DNA of 64,000 nt from Rhizophagus irregularis (taxonomy: Eukaryota > Glomeromycota > Glomeromycetes > Glomerales > Glomeraceae), in contig NC_089439.1 in the NCBI RefSeq assembly GCF_026210795.1, positions 3,100,001-3,164,000 of the forward strand, written 5' to 3'. This document shows positions 11,873 through 24,326 of the stretch, one piece after another. Numbering within the stretch: the first letter of the stretch is position 1; each line of letters begins with the position of its first letter. The position numbers and the translations under genes are program-made. The notes beneath the pieces were generated by a model. The model had not been told where the DNA came from. It did no database searches and was given only the letters and a program-made list of their open reading frames with translations.

Positions 11873-13696
11873 AATTTATATTTTTTTATAAAAAAGAAAG
11901 TAAGAGACGATTTCGCTCGAAATAATTTTTTTTTTATAATATATATATATCTATATATATATTTTTTTTATTTATCTATATTTAATTAATTTTCGAAGAG
12001 AACAACAGAAAAAAGATAAAAAAAGTTGGATATACTTTTGATTGTAATTTTAGTTTGAATTTATATTTTTTTTTTTTCGATTACATCATATCCTTAAAAG
12101 GAAGGTATTTCATGTATTATGTGTAACGTTCTAGTTTATTCCATTCTCTTTAAAAACTGAGTCATACTTTTTTTTTTTAAATTCAAATTTCCTCTTTCCG
12201 ATCCAAGCCGCTTATTATATTAACAAAAATAAAAAAAAAATAATCGGAATCCCCGGAGCTCTCTAAAATTAGTTTATGCATAATAATATAAAAAGTAAAA
12301 ATACAAAACGTGGTGAATACTTTGTGGCTAGAGTACATTCAGTTAGTACCTTTTTTTTTTTTTTGATTAACATTAAGGAACCGTTATTCAATAATGAAAT
12401 TTTTTATCATTTTGTAATAAAGTATAAAGTTTTTTCCGCCACTTTTAAGCCACTTTCTAATTTTCATTATATTAAAAAAAAAAAAAAAAAGAGAGGAAAA
12501 TATATATATATATATTCATCTTTTTACGACTGTATAATTTACACGGATTTTTTTTTAAAAAAAATATTGATTTTTTTATTTCCTAATTTCCCATCAAAAG
12601 GAAAGAACATAATAAAAAAAAATTTACAATAAAAAAAATAAATAAAAAAAATCTTTGTTTCACTTGGCAAAAATTCACGGGGGATCCAGTAAACAAATCA
12701 ATTCATAACAACTGTTATTATAAACCTCGTTAAATAAACATTCGGGTCATATTACGGAAAATTCGGTTAATTATGATACCGATCCGAATCTAATATAGCT
12801 ATCTAGTAAGCCGAAATTCCATGTCGATTTTCTTTCTTATCTCAAATTACTTCTTCATTTCCAAATTTCCTAAAATTCTTAAAATTTTGTGCGTGTGCAA
12901 AAATCATGCTTATAGATTTACTTGGTCATATGCATTTAATTAGGTTATTTTAAAGAAAATTAAATAATAATAATAATAATAATAAAATATTGCACATAAT
13001 GACACATCTTTTGTAGGTTGTCTAGTCGGTAACGCTAGGGATGTATAAACGGTTTATTCCATTTGATATCTATTAAATAATTCCCATGATCGGGATGTTT
13101 AGTGCACGTTATATAATTTTATTTTTTTATTCGTTGAGAGTGTTCAATTTGATTGGTCAAAAAAAAATACTATTAGTCATTTTAGTCAGATTCTTTCAAC
13201 AATTACGTCATATCAATTTTTTACTGAAAATAGAAAACTGGAATGCCGTATATTAAACTTGATCAAAAACTTTTGATACTCTTTATTTGAAGATTTTTAA
13301 ATAACAATTATAACTAAAATAAAAAAAAACAATAAAATATATAAATAGAAACTAGACAAGAATGTATTTGAAGAAGATTGTACTTCAGAAAAATTAATCT
13401 AGTCGAAATTATTCCACAAAAAAAAAATATATATATAAAGTTTATTCGTTCTAAGTTTATATCAAGGAGTTATTGAGCAAAATTTGTAGTACGTAATTTC
13501 TGTTTTGAAATATACTTCTAATTAAATCGCACTTACTTATACTCATTCGAAATAATAACACGCTGCTATTACATTTCAATATCTCCCATCACATATTCTT
13601 CATATGACATTCCACTATATATATATATATAACATATATCATTCCATTAGAATCCGATTGTAAACTAAATAAACTACTTTCATTGTTTTAAATTAC
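11873..13696. other. Intergenic AT-rich DNA
   Basis: Homopolymer-rich DNA with microsatellites: (AAT)n near 12967-12985 and TA runs near 13614-13631. No supported gene. Includes the upstream region of the 166-aa ORF and the 3' flank of MAF1. Confidence 0.5.
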
Positions 13697-14843
13697 TTAC
13701 ATTACGTCGCTACCCGAGTCAGAAAATGTATCCAAGGGTTCTTCATCTTGTAAAGGTGCATTAATACTACAAAATAAACATTTTTTTTTTTAAAAAAAAA
13801 AGGTGATAAACATAACTATCAGAAAAAAAAAATTTAATTTAATGTGTTACCTTAAACATTTTACAGCGAAAAACAATATTCGTTTTAATTTTTTATTGTA
13901 AAAGAAGAAATTGAATGACCATCTATAAAACAAAAATTGGGAAAAAAAGAATAATCAAGTAAGAAGATGAGCTTGTATGTACAGAGGCCCATGCAAATTT
14001 GAAGAAATTATCTGAAAAAGTATTCCAAAAAATATGAGTCATTTTTTTGTTACTTAACGAAAAATGATATTAATTTTACATACATAGCACCATCTTCCGC
14101 ATTCGGGTCAGAATCATTATCGGGATTGAATGAGTAAACACTACATTCGTCTAACTCAATAATCTCATCTATTACCTTCCATAAAGCCAAATTATTGATT
14201 ATATAAGCATGGCCTAAATTAAATAATGTATTGTTTATATAATTGCAAACCATAGGAACTGACTGATGTTTGGTGAATTGGTCGGGTTTAACGTCACTAT
14301 AATAAACAAATAAAGGTAAGTTCAGGAAACAACAAATAAATCTATGTGTTAAACACGACATAAAGAGAAATACAAACGAAAAGTCATAATCAGGATAGGA
14401 CGCGTTTAATGTTGCTATTAAATTAAATAACATCCTGCGAGAAGAAGGTTGATCCATTGGACCAAAAGGTGATATTATGTCGTGAAGAGAATGATTATGG
14501 TCAGGTGAAACACTTTCGGAAAGGTCTGAATTCCATTGACTTTCAAGATGCTTATAAAGTTTTTTGTCAACACCCGCAAGTTTGCCTGTAAAAGAGAAAA
14601 GAGAAAATACACTTGTTTAAAATGATTTTTTTTTTTTTTTTGGACGATCAGATATGTCAAATATGACAGTGGAAATATGAAAGTCCCAAGTTGTTTTAAA
14701 TGCATTAACCACTCCGTCACCCCCCATTTTTTACCCTACTTACAGGAGTAGGTCTCTATTCGACCCACAACCCTGCACTCAGGATTTTCAAATACCAACG
14801 CGGTATTAATGGGGTCGAGAGAAGCTATATCTAGAAATTTCAT
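13697..14843 (-). CDS. MAF1: Maf1, repressor of RNA polymerase III
   Basis: Five exons give a complete 220-aa Maf1: 14843..14744, 14585..14378, 14296..14084, 13922..13851 and 13766..13697 (663 nt, frame intact at every junction). Maf1 binds Pol III and TFIIIB and shuts down tRNA and 5S synthesis under stress or TOR inhibition. Family hallmarks are visible: ETYSCKLAGVDKKLYK across intron 1, PSSRRMLFNLIATLNASYPD, then SVYSFNPDNDSDPNAEDGAI and WSFNFFFYNKKLKRI across intron 4. The protein ends in an acidic tail (DEEPLDTFSDSGSDVM), as in many homologues. The N-terminal residues are MKFLDIASL. Length is normal for the compact fungal/animal form, without the long low-complexity insert of the S. cerevisiae protein. 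Introns are 71-158 bp with normal GT-AG ends. Confidence 0.95.
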
Positions 14844-17800
14844 ATTTTTAAACTTTTAAACTTTTGAAATCTATATTTACAAAAGACTGTATGTATATTA
14901 TAAAATTAAAAAAATGGTTTAAAAGTTAGAAATATCTAACTTCGCTTAAAACGATTACAGTCAAACCCTTCTTTTAAAATGTACGAAGGGAGTTTTTTTT
15001 TCCTTTTTATACGTTAAAAGGAAGGAAAAAAAAAATTTCGGCAAACTTATAAAATAAGAAATAAAAGTAAAATTTATTAAAATAAGAAACAAAAGTAAAG
15101 TTACTAAGTATTAAAATAAGAAAGAATGAGAAAATCAGTTTGTTTTTTTGGTGGGAAAGGGATAGAACGGGGGAATTTTTATAAATAAATTCGCTAATCA
15201 TATGATGCCTTAAACACCGCCCGATACTGCCTTTTTGATAGTTTTGTGAGACTTTGAATTAATTATGTTAAATACTATTAAATGCTAAATTAGGGTTAAA
15301 CTTAAAACATAGTTCCTGATAAAGAAGTTCACCAGAATGATATCATGCATGTAAATCCTCACTTTTGTAGTAGAGAGGTGAATTTCAAAAAAAAACTGAC
15401 AATGAACTACGAGAACTTGACTTTGTCGCTTTATGGGAAATTCTAGGCAAGTCTTCAAATTATTATTCTATTTTTCCTATTTTGATTCTTTTGTAGTTCT
15501 AAATATGCGATCTTGTATTATTTCTATTAGGAGAAAAATGGTTAACTGAATGCCATTTTTCATTCTTGGGTCTTGTTATAAAGCTAAAGGCCGTGTCTAA
15601 AGCTAATATAGAATAACAGGCACGGCGATTTCCATTTCGGGGTTAGATTGTAATAGTAGTTAAGATTATCTGAAGTTGTATCTAAGAGTCCGCTTTGTCT
15701 ACAAAATTTTTTGATTTCACACGAAAAGTTCCGATTAATTGTTCAGATGATGTTCGAAAAATGTCCGGAAAATATTCCTTGTTTCACAACATAAAAATAG
15801 AAATAAAATAAAGAAATAAAGAAAGCCAAGAAAGCCTTTTGGAGTATATGATATATTTTGTACTTATTCTTTATCATTCGATTCTGATATTTGTGGGTTT
15901 TTTTTCAGTTGCAAGATTGTCCGTCAACTGAAAAAATGATCATTGCAGATCCTTCATAGATAATCCGCACGGGCATTTTGTGACTTAAATTACCACGGAC
16001 CAGAAACTAAGTCGTCACACACTTACGTAATCAAAATACACGTTCATCAACGATGAATATTCTTTTTTTCAATACAAACTTAACAAATTTTTTGTGTGAT
16101 TTATATTTTGTTAATTTGTTTCTATTGATCTTTATATTCTTGGCATTTTTAGTAACAATCATTTTAGTTCAATTTAGTTCGGAAAACTCTTTCTACTCTG
16201 TAAAAATTTGTCCGAATATTTCCATGATATCTCATGATATCTCTGTATATGATGAATAATTCTATGATAATTCCGTAAAATACATTTATAACAACAGATA
16301 CGGGAATGCTATTTGTATGATAATACTGCATTATTATTTGGAACCTAGCAACCTAGCAGCCTATTTTGACCGAGAATCTCACCTGATGTGATATTAGAAG
16401 AATGTTGGGAAAATGCGGTCCTAAATTTGGAGTATTATAACTATTTCCATAACACAAATCTTTTAACCATGTACATGTAAATCAGGAAATTCAAACTATA
16501 AACAATGCAACCGAGATAATGGTATTTAGTTGGGCGTTAGAATTATGCAAGATATGCAAGATATGGTGAATGGAATAAAAATATTTAAGTTGTGATATGT
16601 CAAGCAATTTAACAACAACAAATTAGTGTTTTGCGTCAAAAAAGGAGGATTCTTAACTTATCGAATCTGTCGGATGTAAACCCGAGGGTGCAAACTGCAG
16701 ACTGTACCCGTTTAGATTTGATTGGTTCAAATGTGGTACAGCTGACTGTATCATCAGCCACAAACTTTTGTGAAACATTTAGAATTAATTTTTCTAATAG
16801 ATTGCCAGTATAATGAAAAGTCTAAAAATTTAGCTATCTATCAAGAAACTGAATGTTAATATCCTTTACAGTGGTTGAAAAAGTAATTGGAATTGCAACA
16901 AATGCAATAAATAAAAAACCAGTAATTAAAATTGCTTCAAATTTTGTAGATTTTTTTATTATTATTTGTATTGAAATTTCAGCTTTTTATCTTATTTTCT
17001 TATCTTACGGTAATTCAAAAAAAAAGGTCAAATATTTTATAACCTATAAAAATTCTGAAAATTTTGATACAGCATTTTAAATTATAGCTTATTAAAAGCT
17101 GAACAATTATAAATTAAAGTTTATATCATGTTAATTTTATTAAAAAAAAATTTCAGTTATTGAAAAAATTAAAATTAAAGTTTTTTTACTGTATTAATTA
17201 TTGTAACTCTATTACAACTTGGCTCAACTTTTTTAATATTAGTAAAAAAAGCGAATAAAATTCAAAATTAAATTTAAATTATAATAATTATAAAGGTTAT
17301 AAAGGATAAAAGAATTATAATAAAATCTATTTAATATTAAATTAATAATATTAAAAATATTTTGTTCCCTCTGTATAATATTAAAATTTTACATTTTATA
17401 ATAAAAAAAGAAATTCTTAATATATAAACTTTTTAAAAATGTTTACTATATATATTTTTTCTTACTTTGCAAGTTTACTTAAAACATTAAAATGGATTAA
17501 CTTTTTTTTCAGGTTTTTTTTGTTAAATTGCATAACATATTTAATTTTAGCTAGAATTAAATAATCAATATACAAATATACTTTTTTGAAATAATCTAAA
17601 TTTACTTTGCTATTAAAATATTTAATTAAAATAAATTAAATATATTTAATTTTTATTAACTTTAATTTTAATTTATAATTAGGTGAATATAGCTCATAAT
17701 AATTTGTTTGTATGGTATATGAACTTAATATCAATAAAGTATATATAGATAATAGATCATTAAAAAAAAAAAATTTTAATTTATAGAAAAATTAACTAAT

Positions 17801-18350
17801 ATAATACTTTTAAATTTTAATAAATCAATTACAGTTAATTTTTAATATTTAAATATAATATTAAATTTTAAATATATTAAAAATTACCAGTAATAATTAT
17901 CATTGTAGCTAAAAATTATAATTTTAGCTAAAATTAAAAAAAGAAAATAACTATATTTAACTAGAAGAAAAATTTCTTTTCTCTATTATTTATTAGAATT
18001 AATTAAATTAAAATTATATTAGAATTAGGTTTATTTATTATAATAAATTACACTTTCATGATCTTTATTTTTATTAATTAATTTGAATTTTTTGTATTAA
18101 AAATCCTATTTATCATCTTTTATTTATTATAGGAGAAATTTATCTTTCAGTTAAAATTAGAAATTTTTTTTTAATAAAATATATTATAAATTTTTTTAAA
18201 TATATAAAATAAATTTAAATAAATCTAAAATTTTTTTTATTTATAAAATCAAACTTTTCTGTTTAGTCAAAATTTAAAATACCAGTTTATAATTTAATCA
18301 GAATAACCAAATAATAAATATATTAACAAATATTAATTGTAGATTTGTAA
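14844..18350. other. Gene-poor DNA upstream of MAF1
   Basis: Two short open stretches, 16631-16813 (non-ATG start) and 16853-17080 (hydrophobic), are less AT-rich than the surroundings and may be a gene relic, but neither shows a family motif. 16053-16259 is a hydrophobic ORF of low complexity. The rest, especially 17080-18350, is A/T runs. Confidence 0.4.
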
Positions 18351-19312
18351 GACAAATAACTCCCTCTATAACACTCCCGTTATAGTCACATTCTACTATA
18401 TAGTCACACCAGTTGAATGTTCAAAACACTTTATTATTAAAATCTATCCTATATAGTCACAATCTATCTATAGTCACTATCACACCTATTCTCAAAAATC
18501 TTATATTAAAAAAAACCGTTTATAATCACAGTTATATAAAGAATATATTAAATAACTTGGCATCTAATAATTGTACAAAGATGTACCATAGCTTGTTAGA
18601 ATCGTCTCACTGAGACGAATCGAATGGTGGTAGTTTTATCCTTTCATGATTACTGGCTGGTGAGTTATTTAACAAAATGTTAAGCATCGGCATTATTATA
18701 TTTCTTGATTTACATTTACTGCGCCATTTAACATTTTGCTGAATTTCTCGGTACCTAGTGATTATAAAAAGACGATTAATAGCTCGTTGGAATCCCCTCA
18801 TCAAGACGAATCGAATGGTGGTAAGCTCATCTCTCTGTAATCAATATTGACGGAGTTACTACTTAAAAACCATTTAATATTTTTTAATTTCAGAAATTGA
18901 TCTAGTGATTGGATTTCAATGTATTTTATACCATTAGATTTGTCGCATCAAGACGAATCGAATGGTAGTAAGATCGTCTCTCTAGGATCAATATTGGCGA
19001 AGTTATTACACAAAAACTATTAATATTTTTTTAACTTTGAAAATTAATCTAGTGATTGAATATCGATGTATTTTATACCATTAGAACCGTCTCATCGAGA
19101 CGAATCGAATGGCGGTAAGATCATCTCTCTACGATTAATATTGGCTGAGTTACGATACAATAAAGTTTTAAGTATAATTTTGGCCAAAATTATGTTAATT
19201 TTTGGCCGGAATTATTATATACTAATATAAGAAATTTTTTATATAGTCACATCTCTTTATAATCACCAAATATGGACTGTTCCAAATGTGTGACTATAAA
19301 GAGAGTTGACTG
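18351..19312. mobile_element. TA-flanked inverted-repeat element, copy 2 (~962 bp, inverted)
   Basis: Reverse-orientation copy of the element at 3743-4995. The right end reads GAGAGTTGACTG followed by TA (19313-19314). The left end near 18351 is decayed (AAATAACTCCCTCTATAAC instead of CAGTCAACTCCCTCTATAG). It is about 290 bp shorter than copy 1, the size of one internal dimer. A 66-codon frame is shared by both copies but starts at TTG and is explained by their DNA similarity. Confidence 0.8.
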
Positions 19313-19314
19313 TA

Positions 19315-21239
19315 CTTTTAAAAATTTAGATCAGATTAGAATTTTAGTAATTTGATCTGAATCTAATAAATATTATCTTATGATCTAGTAATTGGATATT
19401 AATGATTATTTTTTTGTTTTGTAAATCATATTAAGCTGATCAAAATAAAAAAAAGTTTATTAAAATTAAACTGTTAGATTATGAGATATTTATAAAAAAT
19501 AGTTTTTTTAATGATTAATTTAGGTTTTACCATATTACTAATTTGATCAAATCAATTTGTTAGAAGCCTTAATTAATTGATATTAACCATAATAAATAAT
19601 AAAATTTTTTGTAAAGTAAAAAAATAAAAAATTAAAATTTTCAAAATATTTTTTATTTAAATCATTGGGAATGATCATCACTGTTGGTCAGATTTGCTAG
19701 TTGATCATTATAATTTCAGTTACTAGTAATTATCACCCCTGATAATAGTTAAAAAAATTCTTTTTTGTAAATTTATATATAAAATAATTATTTAATATAT
19801 ACAGTCAGATTTCCATATAATCATTTAATTAATTTTATTAAAATCAGAAATTAAATTTATCAGAAATTAAAATTCCAGTCAGAATTATAATTATATTAAA
19901 ATTCTGGCCAAATATAATACTAATTAGAATTACAAATTTAAAATTACAGTTTATAATCCAAAATTATAATTTGTAATTTTTGATTTTTAATTAAAAAATC
20001 ATAATATATGAGAATCCCACTTACTTTTAATAAAAGTTTCTAAATAAAATTTTAAATTTATTGGTAATTTTACCAACTTTTTTATTTATAATTTTAATAA
20101 TAATCTTTTAAAATAATTATATTAAATTTTACTTTATATTTTTAGAGACAAATTTTTTAATATTAAAATATTTTATAATAGTTTAATATTATGTATTTAT
20201 TTAAATAAGATTTTAATTATTATAAAAGTATTAATTTTTTATAAATAATACATTTATTATACAAAAAATAAATATAAAAATTTGTTTATTTTTAATTAAC
20301 ATTAACAAAAATAAAAAAAAAATCATAAGTTTTTTTATTTGCATTTCTTTAACATTTTAGCTTCTACTTTATTTTTATTTTTTATTTTTATTTAACAGTA
20401 ATAGTTAGCGAATACAAAATTTATAAACATATCAAAAATGAAAAAGTAAAATAAAAAAAATGAACTAAACTATTTAGCTTCTACTTTATATTATCCTTTA
20501 AACTGTTTTGCAGAAAATTTGCCTATAATTTTATTTTTTAATTAAAATACTTTTAAGTATTTTAAAATATTTTATTAAATAAACCAATATTTTTGTAATA
20601 AATTCTATGATATTTTCTAAGTAAAATAAAAATCAATAGATTATAATAAATAATAATTAAATTTTTAAATTGAAATATCTTTTTATTTATTAATTCTAGA
20701 AATATAAAATTATCACTATTTGATGTGTCTTAATGAAAGAATCTAATAGAATAAAAATTGTCTTTATAAATATTATATGGCAGGATATTTTATAAAATCT
20801 AAAAATTTAAATTAATATAACTTTCTATTTATCAATTTTAAAGATATAATTTTATTATCATTAAATACATCTTAATAAGAGGAATCTAATAAACTTAATT
20901 TTATTTTTCTATAATTACTAAATTTTAAGGTATTTTAAAAATGCAAAAATTTTTAAAATTAATTTTAGTTTTTACAGTTTAAAGGGTATTTTCTAAAAAT
21001 TTGGCATTTTTTTTTTAAAAAAAAAGAAATATTAACAGTTATATTTTTTAATGAAAACTAATTATATAAATAGATTAGATATTGTTTATTAAATTTTATT
21101 TTTTTTTATTCAAAGCAAGATATAATTTTTTTTTTTAACTGCAATGTATTTGAAGGTTTATTAGATTATTAAAAGCTAAAGTATATTACAAAAAGTAATA
21201 AAACCCTAAACTAAAATCTAATATAATTGATCTTTAAAC
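19315..21239. other. AT-rich DNA with diverged element remnants
   Basis: No gene. At 19800-19825 there is a solitary TA-CAGTCAGATTTCCATATAA end of the pogo type without a visible partner. Near 20713-20750 and 20860-20905 there are strongly diverged matches to the ~145-bp unit of the 3743 element (TCTTAATGAAAGAATCTAATA). Confidence 0.45.
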
Positions 21240-21241
21240 TA

Positions 21242-22402
21242 CAGTCCCCTTTTAATATAACGAACCCTATGTTCCAACCGATCAGGGCTTCATTATAAGC
21301 AACTTCGTTAACACCATAACAAATTATTTGGTATAGGTATATCGGTCATATAAATCATGTGACTTGTTGATCTGATTACCGATAATTCAATTACTAACAT
21401 TTTTTTATTTTTTTTTATTGTAGTGAACTTTCTGGACTTCGAAATAGGCACCTAGAACGAGAAGTAAGTGGTGATAACTCATTTTTTTTATTAATTTCAT
21501 TTAAGAATATTTACTAATGTTCTTTTTTTATTTTTTTTATTGTAGTAAACTTTCCGGACTTTGAAATGGATGTCTGAAATGAGAAGTAAGTGGGGAACTC
21601 ATTTTTTTTATTAATTTTGTATAACATTATTTACTAATATTTCTTTTTTTATTTTTTTATTGCAGGGAATGCTTCCTGAAGTGTTTTACTTTTTTTTGTA
21701 GATTTTAGCTTGAGACTTGAAAATGGAGACCGATGAGTATTTTTAAAGGGTTGGAAGTGGGTTTTTAATTTTTTTATGTAAAAATGTTTATTATAATTTT
21801 TTTTTTGTAGGAAATAATTTAATGTTGTTTACAATAACTGACTATATAATAAATAAATAATTATTGTTTTTTAATATGTTAATTTAACTAGAAGTATTCT
21901 TTAGGGTCCTATTACCACTGTGATAAATATAAATTAATAACAACTTATATTGAATCCTAATACAACTGAATTAATGTAAATTAACATAATTCTGCCTAAA
22001 TATTAAATAAAATAGCCAGAATTATCAATTCTAATATGATCCTGATATGATTCTGATCTATAATTTAAATATAAAACACGGGGATGATGTTTAATGTCAT
22101 ACAATATTTTGTGCATCAATCTAATTATTAATAGAATTATTTAATTACATACAATCAAAAACTGCAAAATTTGTCGTTATACTAAAAAAAAAATTCATTA
22201 TAAAAAAAATCTGTTATATCAAGAGGTATTTTTATATAAGCAATTCATACACTTTACTTCATACTACATTATATGGTAAATAAATAGTAAACTTCGTTAT
22301 ATCAAGATTTTTTTTATATTTAAAATCGGTGCCATACTGGAAATCTGTTATATCGTATTATTTGTTATATAGAGGTTCGCTATATGTAGAGAGGGGGGAC
22401 TG
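21242..22402. mobile_element. TA-flanked non-autonomous element (1161 bp) with 120-bp internal repeats
   Basis: Termini CAGTCCCCTTTTAATATAAC (left) and the complement of CAGTCCCCCCTCTCTACATA (right), flanked by TA at 21240-21241 and 22403-22404. Both arms continue into a CGAACC motif. No transposase. Contains a tandem array of 120-bp units at about 21405-21790. Confidence 0.8.
21405..21790. repeat. 120-bp tandem repeats bearing splice-signal-like ends
   Basis: Two close units and a diverged third, spaced exactly 120 bp. Each has TTTTTTATTGTAG, then about 45 bp starting GAACTTTC(T/C)GGACTT, then GAGAAGTAAGTG. The layout looks like acceptor, mini-exon, donor. Confidence 0.75.
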
Positions 22403-22404
22403 TA

Positions 22405-22999
22405 CTTATCATATTTAAAAGCACTTTACATATATATTGTTGGATGGAAGTTTTTACTTAAAGGATAGAGTTATTTGAAAATAGCTTATTTTAGCTCTCT
22501 TTTTACACAAGGTATCTATAGAATTCACAAAGTAAGATATAATATATACTATATAAAATCAATCACAAAAATGATAACTGATCAAAAGCATTTATTTAAT
22601 AATATACCATAAATAAAAAATATATATTTGCAATATAAAATCAAATAATTTAAATTATTGCTTATTATTATATAATTGAAGAAAAGATGATTAAAATTAT
22701 ATTTTTATTCATATTATTCACATTATTCATATTGTTGCATTGTTATATTTTTTTTAAAAAAATTTTATTTAGAAAAATAATTTCTAAAATAGCCATTAGC
22801 CATTTTTTACAGATTTTCAAATTACCATTTTTTATTAAGTCTTCTGACATGCTTTATATTTCTGAATTTCTGAAACATTTTTAGAAAAATCCTTTAAATA
22901 TTAACTATTATTCATTACCATTTACTAGGAATTTAATTGTAGTACAGAGATTTCTAATTATTGAATTTATGATTCTAGCCATTATCCTTTACTCCTAAA
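22405..22999. other. AT-rich spacer between two elements
   Basis: One 65-codon hydrophobic, Phe-rich frame at 22687-22884 has no recognisable feature and is probably chance. Otherwise no signal. Confidence 0.45.
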
Positions 23000-23007
23000 A
23001 ATAAAAG

Positions 23008-23572
23008 TAGAGTTCCAAATGGGTCAGGTCAGGTCAGGTCAGGGTCATATCAGGTTATCTATTTGACCTGACCTGAACTGAAACCTGAAAATTTTCAGGA
23101 TTTATATTAAAAATATCAAAAAAAATGGTACAAAACATTTTTTTTTGAAATATTGCGATTCAGTTTTTTATATTAAAATCGTATAAAAAGGTGAATCGCA
23201 ATACCCCAACTAACTTTTTAAATATAAAATCAATATAAAAAAGTGAATTCCGTTACCGCAATTCACTTTTTATATATAAAATCGATATAAAAAAGTGAAT
23301 TCTGATACCGCAATTCACTTTTTATATATAAAATCGATATAAAAAAGTGAATTCCGATACCGCAATTCACTTTTTATATATAAAATCGATATAAAAAAGT
23401 GAATTCTGATATCGCAATTCACTTTTATTATATAAAATCATAGTTTCAGGTCAACAGGTCATTCAGGTTATATTGATGTTCTGATGCTGAATTGCAATTG
23501 CTAAACCTGACCTGAAAAATTCAGGTCAACCTGTCAGGTTACCTGAATTTGGTCAACCTGTTCGGAACTCTA
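23008..23572. mobile_element. hAT-type MITE (565 bp) with perfect 8-bp target duplication
   Basis: Ends TAGAGTTCC at 23008 and GGAACTCTA at 23572 are inverted, and AATAAAAG is duplicated immediately outside (23000-23007 and 23573-23580). Subterminal regions are packed with AGGTCA/TGACCT motifs, the kind of arrangement hAT transposases bind. The centre (about 23155-23435) holds four to five near-palindromic units of about 62 bp. Confidence 0.9.
23155..23435. repeat. ~62-bp tandem units, each near-palindromic
   Basis: Units of the form TATAAAATCGATATAAAAAA then GTGAATTCTGATACCGCAAT then TCACTTTTTATA, where AAGTGAATT can pair with AATTCACTT inside each unit. The same unit family forms the core of a different element at 43060-43285. 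Confidence 0.85.
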
Positions 23573-23580
23573 AATAAAAG

Positions 23581-24326
23581 CAATATTTATTATTATTTTT
23601 AAAATAAAATAAAAAACTATAGTTTATAGCTATACCATTTTTTTTATATTGAAAGAGCAAAAATAATATACAACATATAAAGCAATCTACAGTGAGCAAG
23701 AAATGCTGTAAAATAAGTTCAAATTGACTTGAGATTTTGTTTGACATATTTTCACCTAATTGCAGATTATTTTTTAAAATAAGTTCATTCTATTTAAAAA
23801 TCTGTTTATAGTATTTTCTAGACTTTTAATGACAGTTAATACAGGAAGGTTTGGGAGATTTGAAACTTCAGTAGATAATTCCTTAAGGGCATTGGAAATA
23901 GCTTAAGATTTGGTATAGCCATTTTTAATTTTTCTACTTGAAAAAGGTAGAAGCTTAGTAAAAAGAAGAAAGGGAAACTGGAGTATTTATATATGCAAAG
24001 ATCACAAAAATAATCAATTATTACTCATTAGATTATTTATTAAAAAGGCAATTAATGTTACAGTCGCTTTTTTAATATACACTGATTACAGTAAGTACAT
24101 ATTTATTATAATAATATATTATACTATAATTAATTTTTAATCTTAAATATTAAAATATTGTATTAAGATAATATACATAGTAAAAACTGATTATTATTAA
24201 AGTCCAACCAGTCCGAAAATAATACAGATAATATACAAGTAAAAAAAAAGAATTAAAATACATTGATTACATTGTAGAAATACATTAACTTTCTAAAATA
24301 CATATATAATTATTAAAATTATTAAA
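23581..24326. other. 3' flank of the myosin gene
   Basis: AT-rich, no gene. A 64-codon frame at 23553-23747 overlaps the MITE end and is not supported. Confidence 0.5.

Noticed and set aside
16631-17080. Two neighbouring short ORFs that might be exons of one gene
   Set aside because: The first lacks an ATG, no splice pair joins them cleanly, and no family motif was seen. Left as a possible relic only.
23155-23435. CRISPR-like regular array
   Set aside because: Units are contiguous near-palindromes without unique spacers, inside a MITE in eukaryotic DNA.
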